A stretch of DNA of 64,000 nucleotides from NCBI GenBank assembly GCA_035610365.1, contig CM069437.1:60970093-61034092 (forward strand), given 5' to 3'. Position 1 is the stretch's first letter, and each line of letters opens with the position of its first letter. Origin of the DNA: Aquatica leii (taxonomy: Eukaryota; Arthropoda; Insecta; Coleoptera; Lampyridae). The translations under genes and the position numbers were made by a program. The notes beneath the pieces are model-generated. The model made no database searches. It had not been told where the DNA came from and saw only the letters and a list, made by a program, of their open reading frames with translations. Positions 1 through 12,094 of this stretch are shown here, piece by piece.

Positions 1-352
1 CTCTGCCATCGTATTTCACTCATCACGATCACTTTATTTGTTAACATAAAGCTATAGTACCGTCAATGTATTAGTGGAAGTGTTCTACCACTGCCGAAGA
101 GCCCCAAAAGGGCGAAACGGACGTCCAGTGGTTCGCTCTGGTGGCATTTTCACATTTGCATTGACATTCTTACCTTACAATGTTTATACGCTGTGATTTT
201 AGTCCGCGATTTATTCAAAACTTATTTGAATTAAGCGGGTATAAAATCAGCTCTCAACGTTTCTATCGCGATAGCCAGTTACTTACTAATATTCATGCGT
301 AGTAAATTTATACTATGAGATGGCTCTGCCATCGTATTCCATTCATCACGTT
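1..352 (+). repeat. Penelope-like terminal sequence with a ~28-bp direct repeat
   Basis: The motif CTCTGCCATCGTATT followed by CATCACG occurs at 1-28 and again at 323-350, giving a direct repeat about 322 bp apart. The interval holds the hammerhead-like fold listed separately. This matches the terminal repeat (pseudo-LTR) layout of Penelope-like elements, but no reverse transcriptase lies beside it, so it would be a solitary terminus. The assignment is inferred from the ribozyme-like core and the repeat. Confidence 0.45.
88..131 (+). ncRNA. Hammerhead-ribozyme-like motif, type I with minimal stem III
   Basis: Stem I is CCACTG (88-93) paired with CAGTGG (126-131), six perfect pairs. The first core strand is CCGAAGA (94-100), against the hammerhead consensus CUGAUGA. 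Stem II is GCCC (101-104) with GGGC (110-113) around loop CAAAA. The second core strand GAAA (114-117) follows. A two-pair stem III (AC/GT) closes a GGAC loop, and GTC (123-125) sits where cleavage would occur. Penelope-like elements are known to carry hammerheads with tiny stem III helices. Two core bases differ from consensus (U4 to C, U7 to A). U7 is tolerant, but U4 normally is not, so this copy may be weak or dead. Confidence 0.6.
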
Positions 353-2141
353 AAAAATTATGTAATTTAATTATTTAAAAACTTACAAGCTTTCGAACAT
401 AGACCACATTCGAAAGCTTTCGAATTTTTAATTAATAAATTACACCATTTACCCTAAAACCAATTCATGGTAACAATCAATTTTTACACTTTTAAAGTTG
501 AATTCATTTGATTCTTTTACGTTATAACAACGAAAAATATTTCTGGGATTCGAACCCATAATCTCACAATGACTCGTAACTCGTTTGTGTATCAACGGGT
601 TTATTATTTATGGTGACTTTTTAATGTTTTATTTCGGAAAATCATTGATTATAATTTCGATTTCTTTTTTTCTATCAGTTTTTCATAATTTTTCTATGAT
701 TATGTTTTGGATGCATTTCCATTTTGTCATAATTTGTCTCGATTTCTATAAGTGTTCATTTGTCTCTTTGATGAGATGTATATTTCACATTGCTTCGTGA
801 AGTACTTCTATTACTCGTTTTTTTTTGTTTCATTACTGTATTTCTTCTTTATAATTGATAATTGCTATTTAAAGAATAAATTTTTTCCACTGCATTCTTT
901 AAAACACTAAAATTCATATAGTATCTACGATATACGGTTTTATTGATTTTACACGTATTTAATTTATTCAGTATTACCTACGGGGGAATATGAAGATAGT
1001 AAAAGTTGGCATTCAATTGTTAACTTGATATACCAAATTTACATACATATTGAGATTTTTAAGGTGGAATAAAATCTTTAGCAAAATTCTTTTCTTTGTA
1101 TTAAAGACTTAAAATAATTCCAAAAATCACTTCTATAAAGAAAACTGTCTTTCTTCATTTAAGTACATGGTTTCTAATTTGAAAAGTGCTCGATATTGTT
1201 TGCATTTCCTGTTGTTGGAATTATTAAAATTCGAATAGTAATCTTAAACCATTTTTTGGTTAACACAATTTGTAGAAAGATTTCTCGGTAATCTACACTA
1301 TAGAGTATAGATCAACTAGAAGAAAACAAAAAACAAGTGTCAGCCTCATCCATATAAGCTTGCGGGGTAAATGAAAAAAAAGTACAAATTTTTAATAATT
1401 GTTTATGTTATTATTTTCTTTATTTATTCATTGCAGTCTTGATTGGTTTAAGCAAAAACTTCTAACATACGTCGCTAAAAAATTTGACTTCAATAAATTG
1501 TTACACAACATTCGTTAATGAAATAAGCTGTTTATATCATTCTTTCGATAAAAATTAGATTAATTAATGGAACGTTTTGACACTCAGCTTCAACTGAACA
1601 GAGGGCGTGGACTCAATGAGTTACAAATTTTTTTAAGGGAGTTGTTGGAGTTGGAAACAGTGAAATAGGTCTTAAGTCGAAAGAGTAAATATTTTTTATA
1701 CACATTTGTTGTGTAATCTTGTGATTACACAAACTTCTGTCTGTGAACGTTTCTTTATTTGCAAAAATGCTTGAGTGATCATTATAATTTTTATCGCGAA
1801 AAATTTATATTAAACTGACTTTTATATGTAGCAGTGAATGGCAACAGAGGAAGTCGGTCCAAAAAAATAATTTTTTTGTTTGTTTTTTCACATCGTGATT
1901 CTAGAAACAATGTTATATCCTGGTCATTAAAAGTAATGGATCAGGTGGGGATTGCAGGTTCATGTGTTGAATTAGAGCTCTATTACGTCCTGAATAATTT
2001 GATAGTGTGTAAGGCGGGATAAAACAAACAGTGTTTGTGAGTGGGAACGTTCATAACGGCACTGAATCCACGTTCTACCAAATAGGAAGACGGAAAAGCA
2101 ATCAACAGCTCAACATTGGTTTCAGCTTCTCATTTGTGGAT
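353..2141. other. AT-rich intergenic DNA without a recognised gene
   Basis: Both strands were read. Only short chance ORFs appear, none with recognisable family motifs. A short perfect stem built from CGAAAGCTTTCG lies near 411-422. Nothing else could be supported. Confidence 0.5.
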
Positions 2142-2531
2142 AATTCAATAAGTTGCTCCTGTTTATGATTATAAGCGACTTTCGGCTTAGACCGCGTCGT
2201 AGTTAAACGCCCAGACTTAGGCTTGGTCCTAGTCTCTTTTTGAGAGCCAAAACACGAAGTAGAACTTGGCTTTTGCCGTATTATCGTTTGTGAACCCAAA
2301 CAAACTGACGTTTCGCAAGACATTGCAGCTTGCATCTTCAGAGTGGTAAATGTCACTGTCAGTGACACTTTCTTGCGAAACGTCAGTTTGTTTGGGTTCA
2401 CGAACGACAATACGGCAAAAGCCAAGTTCTACTTCCTATTTTAGCTCTCAAGAAGAGACTAGGACCAAGCCTAAGTCTGGGCGTTTAACTACGACGCGGT
2501 CGAAGCCGAAAGTCGCTTATAATCATAAACA
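2142..2531. repeat. Head-to-head inverted pair of Penelope-like element 3' ends
   Basis: Two arms of roughly 185-195 bp (about 2142-2335 on minus, 2350-2531 on plus) are near-identical reverse complements separated by about 14 bp. Each arm reads outward from a hammerhead-like motif: the minus arm has CTGAAGAT, a GCAAG/CTTGC stem and GAAACGTC, while the plus arm keeps only the 3' half. The same sequence ends the clear PLE with reverse transcriptase and GIY-YIG at 55.7-56.8 kb, which ties this palindrome to that family. The ORFs across it are consequences of the palindrome and not genes. Confidence 0.65.
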
Positions 2532-2749
2532 TAACTGCGAAAGCTTAAGATTTTATATTAAGTTGCTCCAGTATTAGTATGTATTCATTTGTATTGTACT
2601 CTGAGTTTGACTACTTGCAGAAAGGTCGGGAATATCCAAGTGAAGAATGTCTTCAAATCTTTTGTTTAGTTCCGAATGAAGCGCCGTTAAGTGTTGACAA
2701 TAAGCACACAAATATTTATCTCTATGTTGCAATTTTAAAAGATTTGGAA

Positions 2750-3880
2750 ACTAAGAACATTATTCTCTTCCGAAGTTATGTTTGTACAGCAAAAGTTCTG
2801 TGACAATCACAGATATTACATCAGTTTTTATTAAACCTAATGCGTCACCTTGTAGTTTCAAATTAGTCTCGTTAAATCTGGCACATAAATCAGTCATATA
2901 AGCGATGTAATTTTTTGAGATAATTAAATAGTGCCGCAAATCATTGTCTTGACTCTCCAGGAATTCCAACAATGAATCAAAGAGCGAATAGAAGCAATCC
3001 AAACATGCACTTTTAGATAACCAATGTACTTCTGTGTTAAGTCGTAAACGTTTATAGTCATCATCATTTTTCAAACAAAGTTGAGCAAATAATCTCTCAT
3101 TTAAGGAATTCCTTTTGATTTTATTAACTGCTCTGACATAATTCATGCAAACGCTCACTAAGGTTTTTTGCGACCCAAATGTCCATAAATGACACAATCT
3201 ACCGATAATACATTCGGTATAGCTTGTTTTAAGTATGCAAGAAAGTCTCGAAATCGTCCTACAATTGCCAGAGTAGCGTCAGTAGCAACGGAGATGATAT
3301 TAGTCAAGGGTTTAGCTTTTACATTGAAAAATCTTTTATTGTTCTTAACTGTCATAAATTTTAATTTTTCCCTATTGTAAACTTTGACAGTTTTGGCACA
3401 CTTGTCAACATAAACAACAAATTATTTTTAAAAGATTTTGAGAGTTTGTGGGCCTCCTAGTCTCTGTTCGAGCAATAAAATGTTGTATTCAACTGGTTCC
3501 TGTTAAATTGGACGCTTTTTTTTCCTCGAGGACTTGCCCTCTTGGGAAAAAAGACGTCCAATTTACACAGGAACTCGTTAAATAAACTACTATTTAATTC
3601 AGTAAATAACGGTTTACTTTTTGTATCAGTTTCCAAACATTTAGCAAGTAATTCATTGGATTTTTTTACAAATCTTACATAATTAAAAATAAAGCTCCTG
3701 GTAATGTTGACTCGTCAAGCTGTATAGAGAATTCGATGTTTTTAAGTAGCTTCATAAAGAGTTTTTTTACATACTGAGCCATTTCGACGATCTTTCTTCG
3801 TAGAGTATTATTACTCAGTTGACTTCTTTTTATAATATCAAAAGCTGGTTTGTACAACATGGTACGTATTACCTTCTTAC
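2750..3880 (-). pseudogene. hAT-superfamily transposase relic (ZBED5/SCAND3-like)
   Basis: Several minus-strand frames read as pieces of a BED-finger hAT transposase of the kind often annotated ZBED5 or SCAND3. About 3675-3860 gives the early catalytic segment (AQYVKKLFMKLLKNIEFSIQ, then LDEST). About 3158-3355 gives ISVATDATLAIVGRFRDFLA, where the family has a TDGAP.M-like stretch. About 2760-3197 gives the later segment with LNTEVHWLSK, resembling the conserved RWLS motif. The frames are interrupted and shifted, so this is a dead copy. No convincing terminal repeats were found. Family assignment is from remembered motifs. Confidence 0.6.
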
Positions 3881-5994
3881 AGTTGGTACAGTAAGTTCTT
3901 CACCAATAGTGTGCGGCTTTTCGGACTTTGCAATCATTAAGGAAATATTATAAGCACGCAGTCCGTCGTCATCTCTCTTAGATGTTGTCCCTATGAGTTC
4001 GTGTTATGTCAGTGTCTTAAAATATTTTTCTTTGATTGCTTAAAAAAACTTTAAATCCTTATGTTTTTTGTCACTATGGATTTTTATTGAATGTTCCTTA
4101 AGCTTAGAAAGTTTCATTGAATAATACACTTACGTAACGAAATTGCGCTATCTGCGTAACAATACGAAACATTATACTTCTTTTTGTTCAAGACTAGAAA
4201 AATTTGTTCTATGTACTTCACATCACGCATAACACAGGATTAAATTGTTGATTAGATGCACGACTCTTTTATAATTCATATTTTAGACTGTTCTAAATAA
4301 TCACAATAGATTTATTTTTTTACACTCTGCGTAATCGAAGCATTTTGTTCTCTTTACCAATTAACCAACCTTATATCTCCTTTGGTTTAGGCTGTTGTTT
4401 TTTTAGAAATATTCTTTTTTCTATAGTTTTCTTTTGGCAGATCCTACTATTTGCGCAATTCTATTACGTGTAATATTTATTGGAATTTTCACATTACGAT
4501 AAGCAGGGACAGATCCAGAAACTTATGTTGGGGGCTGCTATAGACTCGTTTAGCTGAGTGTGTTTGTGGGATCCATCCAAGTTCATGATTTTTCCAAAGC
4601 ATTCCTTAATGGACAAATGTTTTGTTAGAAATACCGTATGCGTCTTAGTAGCCGTAAACATTTTTATACTTCTGTTCATTCTGTTTATGCAATTTATAAA
4701 AACCTTTCTGTGTTAACTCTACACTATTGGTTTATATATTTTTTGTTATCTGAAACTTCTTTGCGGATGTAGGGGCATTGCATTTCTTGATATTCTCAAT
4801 GCACGTTTCGAGCTGTAGTATAATGGATGTTTACCATTACATACTGAATAGCTAGGTAATGGATTATAAGTGCAACCAAAATCCGACATTTGCTGGGTAG
4901 GCGAAATATTGCTATGTGATTGGTTAACGACGTTACAACGATATATAATAATGGTCACCATCTTGTGAGTATTTCACAAACTACTACTAAAGAAAACTAT
5001 ATGTATGTATTGGTAACTTTTTCTCCTAGTAATATTTGTTAAGTGGTTGTATTACACCTTCAGATAGGAGAGGCAAAAAACTCACACTTGGTAGATTTTT
5101 TACAGGCGACGTTTCGTGGCTCTACTGTGCGCATTTTATCATGGCTGCTATTTATTAAAGAACCATGACAGAGTATAAGTACGCATTAAAATATATTGTA
5201 ACCTCTAACTATAATTAACTTATTAGGTGTACACTTACATTAAAAAACGCGCTCAAGATGAGCTGTCCGTTGAACAACGAACAAAATTAAAATTCAATAA
5301 ATGTGTACAGATAAAAATATAATAAATTACAAACAGAAGACATATATGTATGTAGTTAATGCTTTTTTAATAGTAGTTTGGAGATACCTGCAAGATGGTA
5401 ATGTCGATAACAGTATTACTTTTGAACTGGTCAATAATAGAATTTTGCCTATCTTACCGACTGATTTTGACTTCACTTTTTACATACAGCTGATGTTGAA
5501 GTTAGCGATCTAGTGTATTATTAGTAGGGATAAACATCCTGGTTTCAATCAAACTATTGGGAATGATTAAAGAAAAATGATGACAGAACTCGGTCAGTCA
5601 GTTGATGTATTAGTCATAAAAATAATAACTATCTATGGTTGGCGTATACTCCACGGTAAAGTTGAGGGGTAAAGGTCAAGATGTCGATCATCATTACAAT
5701 GACCAGATCAAATTAAAGACGTAATTTAGGAACAATGCAGTCAAATCTCGGTGCAACAGAAGATCGCCAATCCAACAATTTATTATTCTATAATGTCACG
5801 ATTCGTCAAACATGATTATTCGACGAAGAAAAATTTTGTTTTAGTTGCATTTTCTCCTTTTGAATGTATACTCTGTGACATTGAAATTGCGACATCTAGA
5901 AGTGGTGGAAGTTTTATGACCAAACTTGACAAGAAGGTAGAAAATAATTCCAATTTTATAGAAAAGGAACAAAGGTGAACACAATTTTTATTTT
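3881..5994. other. Intergenic DNA with scattered transposon hints
   Basis: No gene is recognised. At about 4505 a CAGGGACAGATCCAGAAAC stretch resembles the outer end of hAT elements related to ZBED transposases, but no matching opposite end was found. Near 5104-5120, read on the minus strand, CACGAAACGTCGCC resembles the 3' half of a Penelope-type hammerhead. ORFs of 60-75 codons here show no family signature. Confidence 0.4.
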
Positions 5995-6870
5995 ATAAAT
6001 CTTATTGGCTTCACACTCTCACTCTTCGTGGCACCAGCAGGGGGTAGATTTTTTTTTGAGTTATTGTTTTCCAACCAACTTGCAATTCATTCCGGAGAGC
6101 TTCCTGTGTCTGTGGAGGATACGCTAAATTTCTAAGTCTTCTACTCATAATGTCCCACACGTGTTCAAAGATCGGCAGATATGTGTAGCCATGGTAAGAA
6201 ATTAACATTAGTCTCTTGGAATCAATCCATAGAGTGTCTATATGGGGACGGGCATTATTCTGCTGGAAAAGTGGGTCTACCAACTGCTGAAGAAATGGAA
6301 GGATATGGGCTTCTGCCGCTTCGTTAACATATCGCCGGGTGTTCATATTGCCTCGGATGAATACCAAACGAGACTTTCTCTCATATGTTATAGCACCCCC
6401 ATACCATAATTTCCATAGTGCATTGCACATGTCAACAGAAAATTGAACATTGCGCCGTTCTCTACGTCTCCGTCTGAGTCTCGTACGGCCATCATGCATC
6501 TCCAAACAGAATCAGGATTCATCACTGAAGACTACTTTATATGTCATTCCAGATTCCAGTGTAGTCGCAACCTACACCACTCTACACGTTGATGTCGGTG
6601 ATAGCACAAGATGTGGTCGATAGCATTACAATCCGAAACTTTTGATTCGACGGTAAACTATTCGAAGGGTTGATTGGCGATTAATCTGATACTCGAAAAT
6701 TGTTCTGCACTTCATTTGTTTGCCTCCGTCTTTCAGTTCCTTGTCTACGACCATTCTGACCTTTCCTAGTCTAAGCTTGATAACAGGGCATCATAGTGGA
6801 TTAGTTCTGGTTAAGACGGTTTTAAATTTCGTACGAAAAACCACTTCCGCGTAAGCCAACAATTCTACCT
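5995..6870 (-). pseudogene. Tc1-like transposase fragment
   Basis: The minus frame at 6011-6505 carries Tc1 landmarks in order: the DGR.R.RR stretch, RGNMNTRRYV, FQQNNARPH (normally FQQDNARPH) and EHVWD near the end, then the (L)RNEL...W motif. Upstream to about 6870 the same strand still reads as the earlier catalytic part, including a VVFSDES-like segment. The second catalytic aspartate is replaced by asparagine and the upstream half is frameshifted, so the copy is inactive. Terminal inverted repeats were not located. It has no evident relation to neighbouring genes. Confidence 0.75.
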
Positions 6871-7585
6871 CTGTGGTATTCGTTTATTGGTGGTAATTTT
6901 CACACTGTCGCGCTGAAGGTATAATCACAGTCTCAAAGCGCGTTAAACTGAAGAACCACAAGAGATAACAATATTAATATTAACTCGCATGAAATACACC
7001 CGATAATGAAGTAGTAGAAACAACTGTCACAAAACTTGGCAATTGCCTAGATTTAACCGTATTTTTAATTTGTTACCAAATAATTTGTAAGTTTAATTAA
7101 GAGAATGATACTCAGTTAAATAAATACAGATTGTCCGTTAATCTCTTTTTATGACAACAAGATTAAGAAGTAGCTAATAACCTTATTGACCGTACATTTA
7201 TGGAATCCAAACTCGCCTTATGTGCATATGTCTCTCGCGAGGTTTCGTGGCGGGACCTATACCTCTGACTAGCTAAATCTTTCTGCCAAGTTTGGTCACA
7301 AAATTCCCACCTCTTCTTGGTGTTGCAATGACAATGTCACAAAGTATATTTTAGTCGTTCTTTTTTCCGAAGTCTCGATGAAGTTTCATGATCTTTTTCA
7401 TGCCATTTTTTTTCTCACGCTCTTTATATTCTTTAATTTAGCTACTGATTTGTCCAACTTTTTTTCTTGACATGACACTTTGAATCATTTTTGCTGTGGT
7501 TTCTACTTGATACTCTACTTTCTAAAACACGTCCTCTTTGGATCATACTCCAATTAGAGGCGTACTTAAGGAACTTTGACAACAC
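6871..7585. other. Intergenic DNA before the tandem array
   Basis: No coding or structural feature could be supported. The interval leads into the tandem array at 7586 without an identifiable transposon end. Confidence 0.4.
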
Positions 7586-10010
7586 AGGTGTTTATAGTCT
7601 ATCAACTTTATGAGGACTTGTATGTACAGAGTGATTTTCATCCATTGAAGGTGTCGCTTCACTTTGATTTTATTCTCTCCACCTGTTACTCTATAATGTT
7701 CCTGACTACTTTAGTAAAATGATGGACACTGCGAAGTTTGTAGAAGTAGGTCTTAATAACAACAACCGTTAAAGTCGAGTAGAAAAGTAGTTTTGATAAC
7801 ATTATGCTAATCACAACGAAGCGGCACGTTAATTAAAAAAATCACTGAATAGTAAATTGCACATGATTTTTGAAACAAAATTATTAGAAAGTTATTTATG
7901 TAATTAGGTGTTTATAGTCTACCAACGTTTTTATAAAGACTAATATGTACAGTGTGATTTTTATCGATTGAACGTGCCGCTTCACATTGATTTTATCCTT
8001 TCCGTTTGTACTCTATGTCTATAGTGTTATTGTTTACTTCAGTAAAGTGACGGACGTTACAAGTTTATGGAAGTAGATATTGATAACTATAACCTTTATG
8101 GTCAAGAAGGAAAGTATTTTTGATAACATGGACAATCAGAACGAAGATGCACGTTAATTAATAAAAATCACTGGATAGTATACTGCACTTGATTTTTGAA
8201 ACAAAATGATTTAAAAGTTATTTAGGTATTCATGTGTTTATAGTCTACCAACATTTTTATGAAGACTTGTATGTACAGTGTGATTTTTATCGATTGAACC
8301 TGCCGCTTCACTTTGATTTTATCTTCTCTGCTTGTTACTCTATACTCTATAGTGTTCTCTACTACTTTAGTAAAATGATAGACGCTACGAAGTTTATGGA
8401 AGCAGATATTGATAACTATAACCCTTGCAATCGATAAGAAAGATATTTTTGATAACATGGACAATCAGAACGAAGCTGCAGTTAATCAATAAAATTCACT
8501 GTACAGTAAATTGCACTTGATTGTTGAAACAAAATGATTTAAAAGTTATTTAGGTATTTAGGTGTTTATAGTCTACCAACATTTTTATGAAGACCTGTAT
8601 GTACAGTGTGATTTTTATCGATTGAACGTGCCGCTTTGCTTTGATTTTATCCTCTCCGCTTGTTACTCTGTACTCTATAGTGTTCCCGACTACTGTTTAG
8701 TAAATTGCACACGATTTTTGAAACAAATTTATTAGAAAGTTGTTTAGGTACTCAGGTGTTTATAGTCTACCAACATTTGTATGAAGACTTATGTGTACAG
8801 TGAGATTTTTATTCATTGAACGTGTCACTTCACTCTGATTTTATCTTTTCTGCTTGTTACTCTATACTCTATAGTGTTCCTTACTGCTTTAGTAAAATGA
8901 TAGACGCTACGAAGTTTATGGAAGTAGATATTGATAACTATAACCCTTGCAATCGAGAAGAAAAGTATTTTGGATAACATGGACAATCAGAACAAAGATG
9001 CACGTTAATCAATAAAAATCACTGTATAGTAAATTGCACTCGATTTTTGAAACAAAATGATTTAAAAGTTATTTAGGTATTCAGGTGTTTGTAGTCTACC
9101 AACATTTTTATGAAGACTTGTGTGTATAGTGTGATTTTTATCCATTGAACGTGCTTTACTTTGATTTTATTATCTCCGCCTGTTACTACTACTTTAGTAA
9201 AATGATGGACACTACGAAGTTTGTAGAAGTAGGTCTTAATACAACTACAACTCTTACCGTCTAGAGGGAAAGTAGTTTTGATAAAGTTTACTAATCAGAA
9301 CGAAGCGGCACGTTTAATCAATAACAATAATTCTATAGTAAATTGCACATGATTTTTGAAACAAAATTATTAGAAAGTTATTTGGGTATTCAGGTGTTTA
9401 TAGTCGATCAACATTTTTATGAATAATACTTGTATGTACAGTGTGATTTTTATCGATTGAACGTGCCGCTTCACTTTGATTCTATCCTCTGCGCCTGTTC
9501 TCTATAGTCTTTCCGACTACTTTAGTAAAGTGATGGACGCTACAAAGTTTGTAGAAGTAGGTCTTAATAATCACAACCTTTACGAGAAGGAAAGTAGTTT
9601 TGACAACATTGTACTAATCAGAACTAAGCGGCACGTTTAATAAAAAAAATCACTGTATAGTTAATTGCACATGATTTTTGTAACAGAATTATTATAAAGT
9701 TAGTTAGGTATTCAGGTGTCTACCAACACTTTTACGAACTTGTATGTAGTGTGATTTTTATCCATTAAACGTGCCGCTTCCCTTTGATTTTGTCCTCTCG
9801 GCTTGGTAACTCTCCCTATATAGTATTCCCAACTACTTCACTAAAATGATGGATGCTACAAAATTTGTGGAAGTATATATTGATAAGTAAACCCTTACGG
9901 TCGAGAAGTAAAGTATTTCTGATAACATGAACAATCAAAAGGAAGCGGCACGTTTAATCAATAAAAATCACTGTTTAATAAATTGCACATGCTTTTTGAA
10001 GTGGATAAGA
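7586..10010 (+). repeat. Eight-copy tandem array, ~325-bp monomer
   Basis: A landmark (AGGTGTTTATAGTCTACCAAC, with variants) recurs at 7586, 7906, 8232, 8560, 8754, 9083, 9392 and 9714, giving spacings of 320, 326, 328, 194, 329, 309 and 322 bp. Other blocks (GTGATTTTTATCGATTGAACG, TGATTTTTGAAACAAAAT) recur in the same order in each unit. The 194-bp spacing marks one internally deleted monomer. The units are diverged and carry no shared long frame. The array ends about 420 bp before a drk exon, so it probably lies in a drk intron, given that the upstream drk exons are missing from this window. Confidence 0.85.
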
Positions 10011-10431
10011 ACTTTTTTAAATAAAACCCTTATTTTTATTAACGAAATCGGTGAAACAGAAGAAAATTTGTCTATGTTCAACGCTACATAATAGCGTACA
10101 CGTGTGTGCTGTTGAGTTTCTCAAGATTCCATGCGGGACTGTAGCTTGAAATTGAACAATCGTCCACACAGTCCTGAATGACCCCTTTCGTTTATTTTTT
10201 CTTTATCCGAATCTTAAAAAATATCTCTGACGTTATAGACGAAGAACTATTTTTATTACGAAATAAATTTGTATATAAAACGGTGAAATGAAAAGTATCT
10301 TGAAGCGAACAAGATGTTCAAAAATAAACAGTTTTACTGATAGAGCGCATATTTTAATTGTTTTTTTTTTGCTCAATAAGTTACTGAACCCCACACAAAT
10401 TTAAAAACTAACTCATAATTATTAATTACAG

Positions 10432-10822
10432 GTGTTCAGATGGTGTTCAGCATTTTAAAGTATTAAGAGACGCGCAAGGAAAGTTTTTCTTGTGGGTAGT
10501 AAAGTTTAATTCACTAAATGAACTTGTAGAATATCATCGTACCGCATCAGTGTCCCGTTCCCAAGATGTTAAATTAAGAGACATGGTTGCTGAAGAGGTA
10601 ATATTTTTAAATGCGCTCGAACATCTAACAACTTTGTTTATTTTACAGTGTCTGGTACAAGCCTTATACGACTTTACTCCTCAAGAAGCGGGAGAATTAG
10701 AATTTAAGCGTGGAGATGTTATAACCGTAACCGATAGAAGTGACCAACATTGGTGGCACGGCGAATTCGGTCACAATCGTGGATTATTCCCTGCCACTTA
10801 CGTTACTCCCTATCACACATAA
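10432..10822 (+). CDS. drk: drk / Grb2 adaptor, last two coding exons (partial)
   Basis: Drk/Grb2 is the SH3-SH2-SH3 adaptor that links phosphorylated receptor tyrosine kinases to Sos and Ras at the plasma membrane. The first exon here starts after an ACAG acceptor at 10431 and encodes the distal SH2 domain ([27 protein letters not shown], then [16 protein letters not shown]). It ends ...EE at 10597. A 51-bp intron (10598-10648, GTAATA to TTTTACAG) follows, then the C-terminal SH3 exon ([44 protein letters not shown], stop at 10822). The N-terminal SH3 and proximal SH2 exons were not found and must lie upstream of the window or go unrecognised. The short intron is a multiple of three and stop-free in frame, so the two exons also read as one ORF. 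Confidence 0.95.
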
Positions 10823-12094
10823 AATTTTATTTCACAATCAAACCAATTTGGCATTTTCACGGTCAGTTCATATATATTTATTGGATTGTATTTTTTACAA
10901 TATTTCTAATATATTAATTATTCTCGCTTATTTTTTGTGATTATTATTAATATTTGAAAAAAAATCAAAACTGAAGCATGCGGTGATTACGACACTTATT
11001 ATTTGTACATCAGAGAATTAATTAGTTAGTTTATATGATCTGTGACGAAAATTAATTTGAATCTGTCGATTCTCTTTAGTACAAATAGTAAAAGAATTTA
11101 CTTAAAACAATTATGCAGTTGTTGGAGATTAACGGCGACTACTCGATATATCAAAACAGGAATAATAACAGTAAGTGACGAAAAAATATTTTTAACGTAG
11201 ACTACTCGAATTATTTTAAATTTATTATAAATTGCTCATTTTGTGCTTTGTGACTTAGTAAACGATTATTATATTTAGAAAAGAAATGTCTAAATATTTT
11301 TGTAATGTAACTTTCCTAATACCTATGTATAATTTAGGTAGTGCGTAATTTGCGAAGGCTGCGCTATCCGCGTTACAAATATTTTTTATCCAATCATTTT
11401 ATGTTTAAACTGATTGTTGGATATAAGAAAATTGTATACGTAGTTGGTAGTATCTTATAAGTTTATAGGTGTTGGTTTCGTGATATTAAAGTGGCTATTG
11501 ATTGCGTTAATTTATCTGATAGTCATTTTGAGTAAACGAATCCATTGATTTTCAAATTTGTGATGTTTTTTAAATCAAATAAGTCTTGCATTATTCCTAG
11601 CAATAAAATAATTTACAACGAACGTTTCTGTATGTGCGCCCATAATCTTTACTACGACAACTAAAATTCTATTCGAAAAAGAATGCAAGGTTTATTGGAG
11701 AAATGCTTAAATGATTATACTCAAAAAAAGTTAGGTACAATTTTATTTTCAAGCTCTAATACATTTTTTGTTTTAACTAAAAAAAAAGTTTTAAAAGAAA
11801 ACTTTATGCGTTGCCATTTTTATATTTACTTTATAGTTGTACATTTACTTTTTATTTTAGTTAATATATATTTTACGATTGTTATTTGATATTTTATTGT
11901 ATTTATAGAATCTATCAGTAAAGTTAAAAGCGTAATGCGTCAATAGTTATTAATTTAATCATTACATTTTCAAATCCATGTGCGTTTTTACGCTTTTGTA
12001 TGCATTTTCTTTACCAAGATTTATCTTGCTTATATATAAGATTATGTAAATACTAACATAGGGTTATGTAACTATTATTATTTAAGTGCGAGCT
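10823..12094 (+). other. drk 3' UTR and AT-rich downstream DNA
   Basis: There is no further coding sequence after the drk stop. The interval is AT-rich, with AATAAA-type hexamers such as the one near 11607. The 3' UTR end cannot be placed from sequence alone. The ORF at 11683-11889 is low-complexity and unsupported. Confidence 0.5.

Noticed and set aside
540..585. tRNA T-arm-like GGTTCGAATCC on the minus strand
   Set aside because: No matching acceptor stem, D arm or A box could be placed, so it is a relic or chance match.
2102..2577. Two similar ORFs on opposite strands
   Set aside because: They are mirror translations of the Penelope palindrome and not genes.
4505..4545. hAT-like end CAGGGACAGATCC
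   Set aside because: No complementary end or 8-bp duplication was found.
8234..8437. ORFs inside the tandem array
   Set aside because: They are not kept open in the other monomers, so no coding function is supported.
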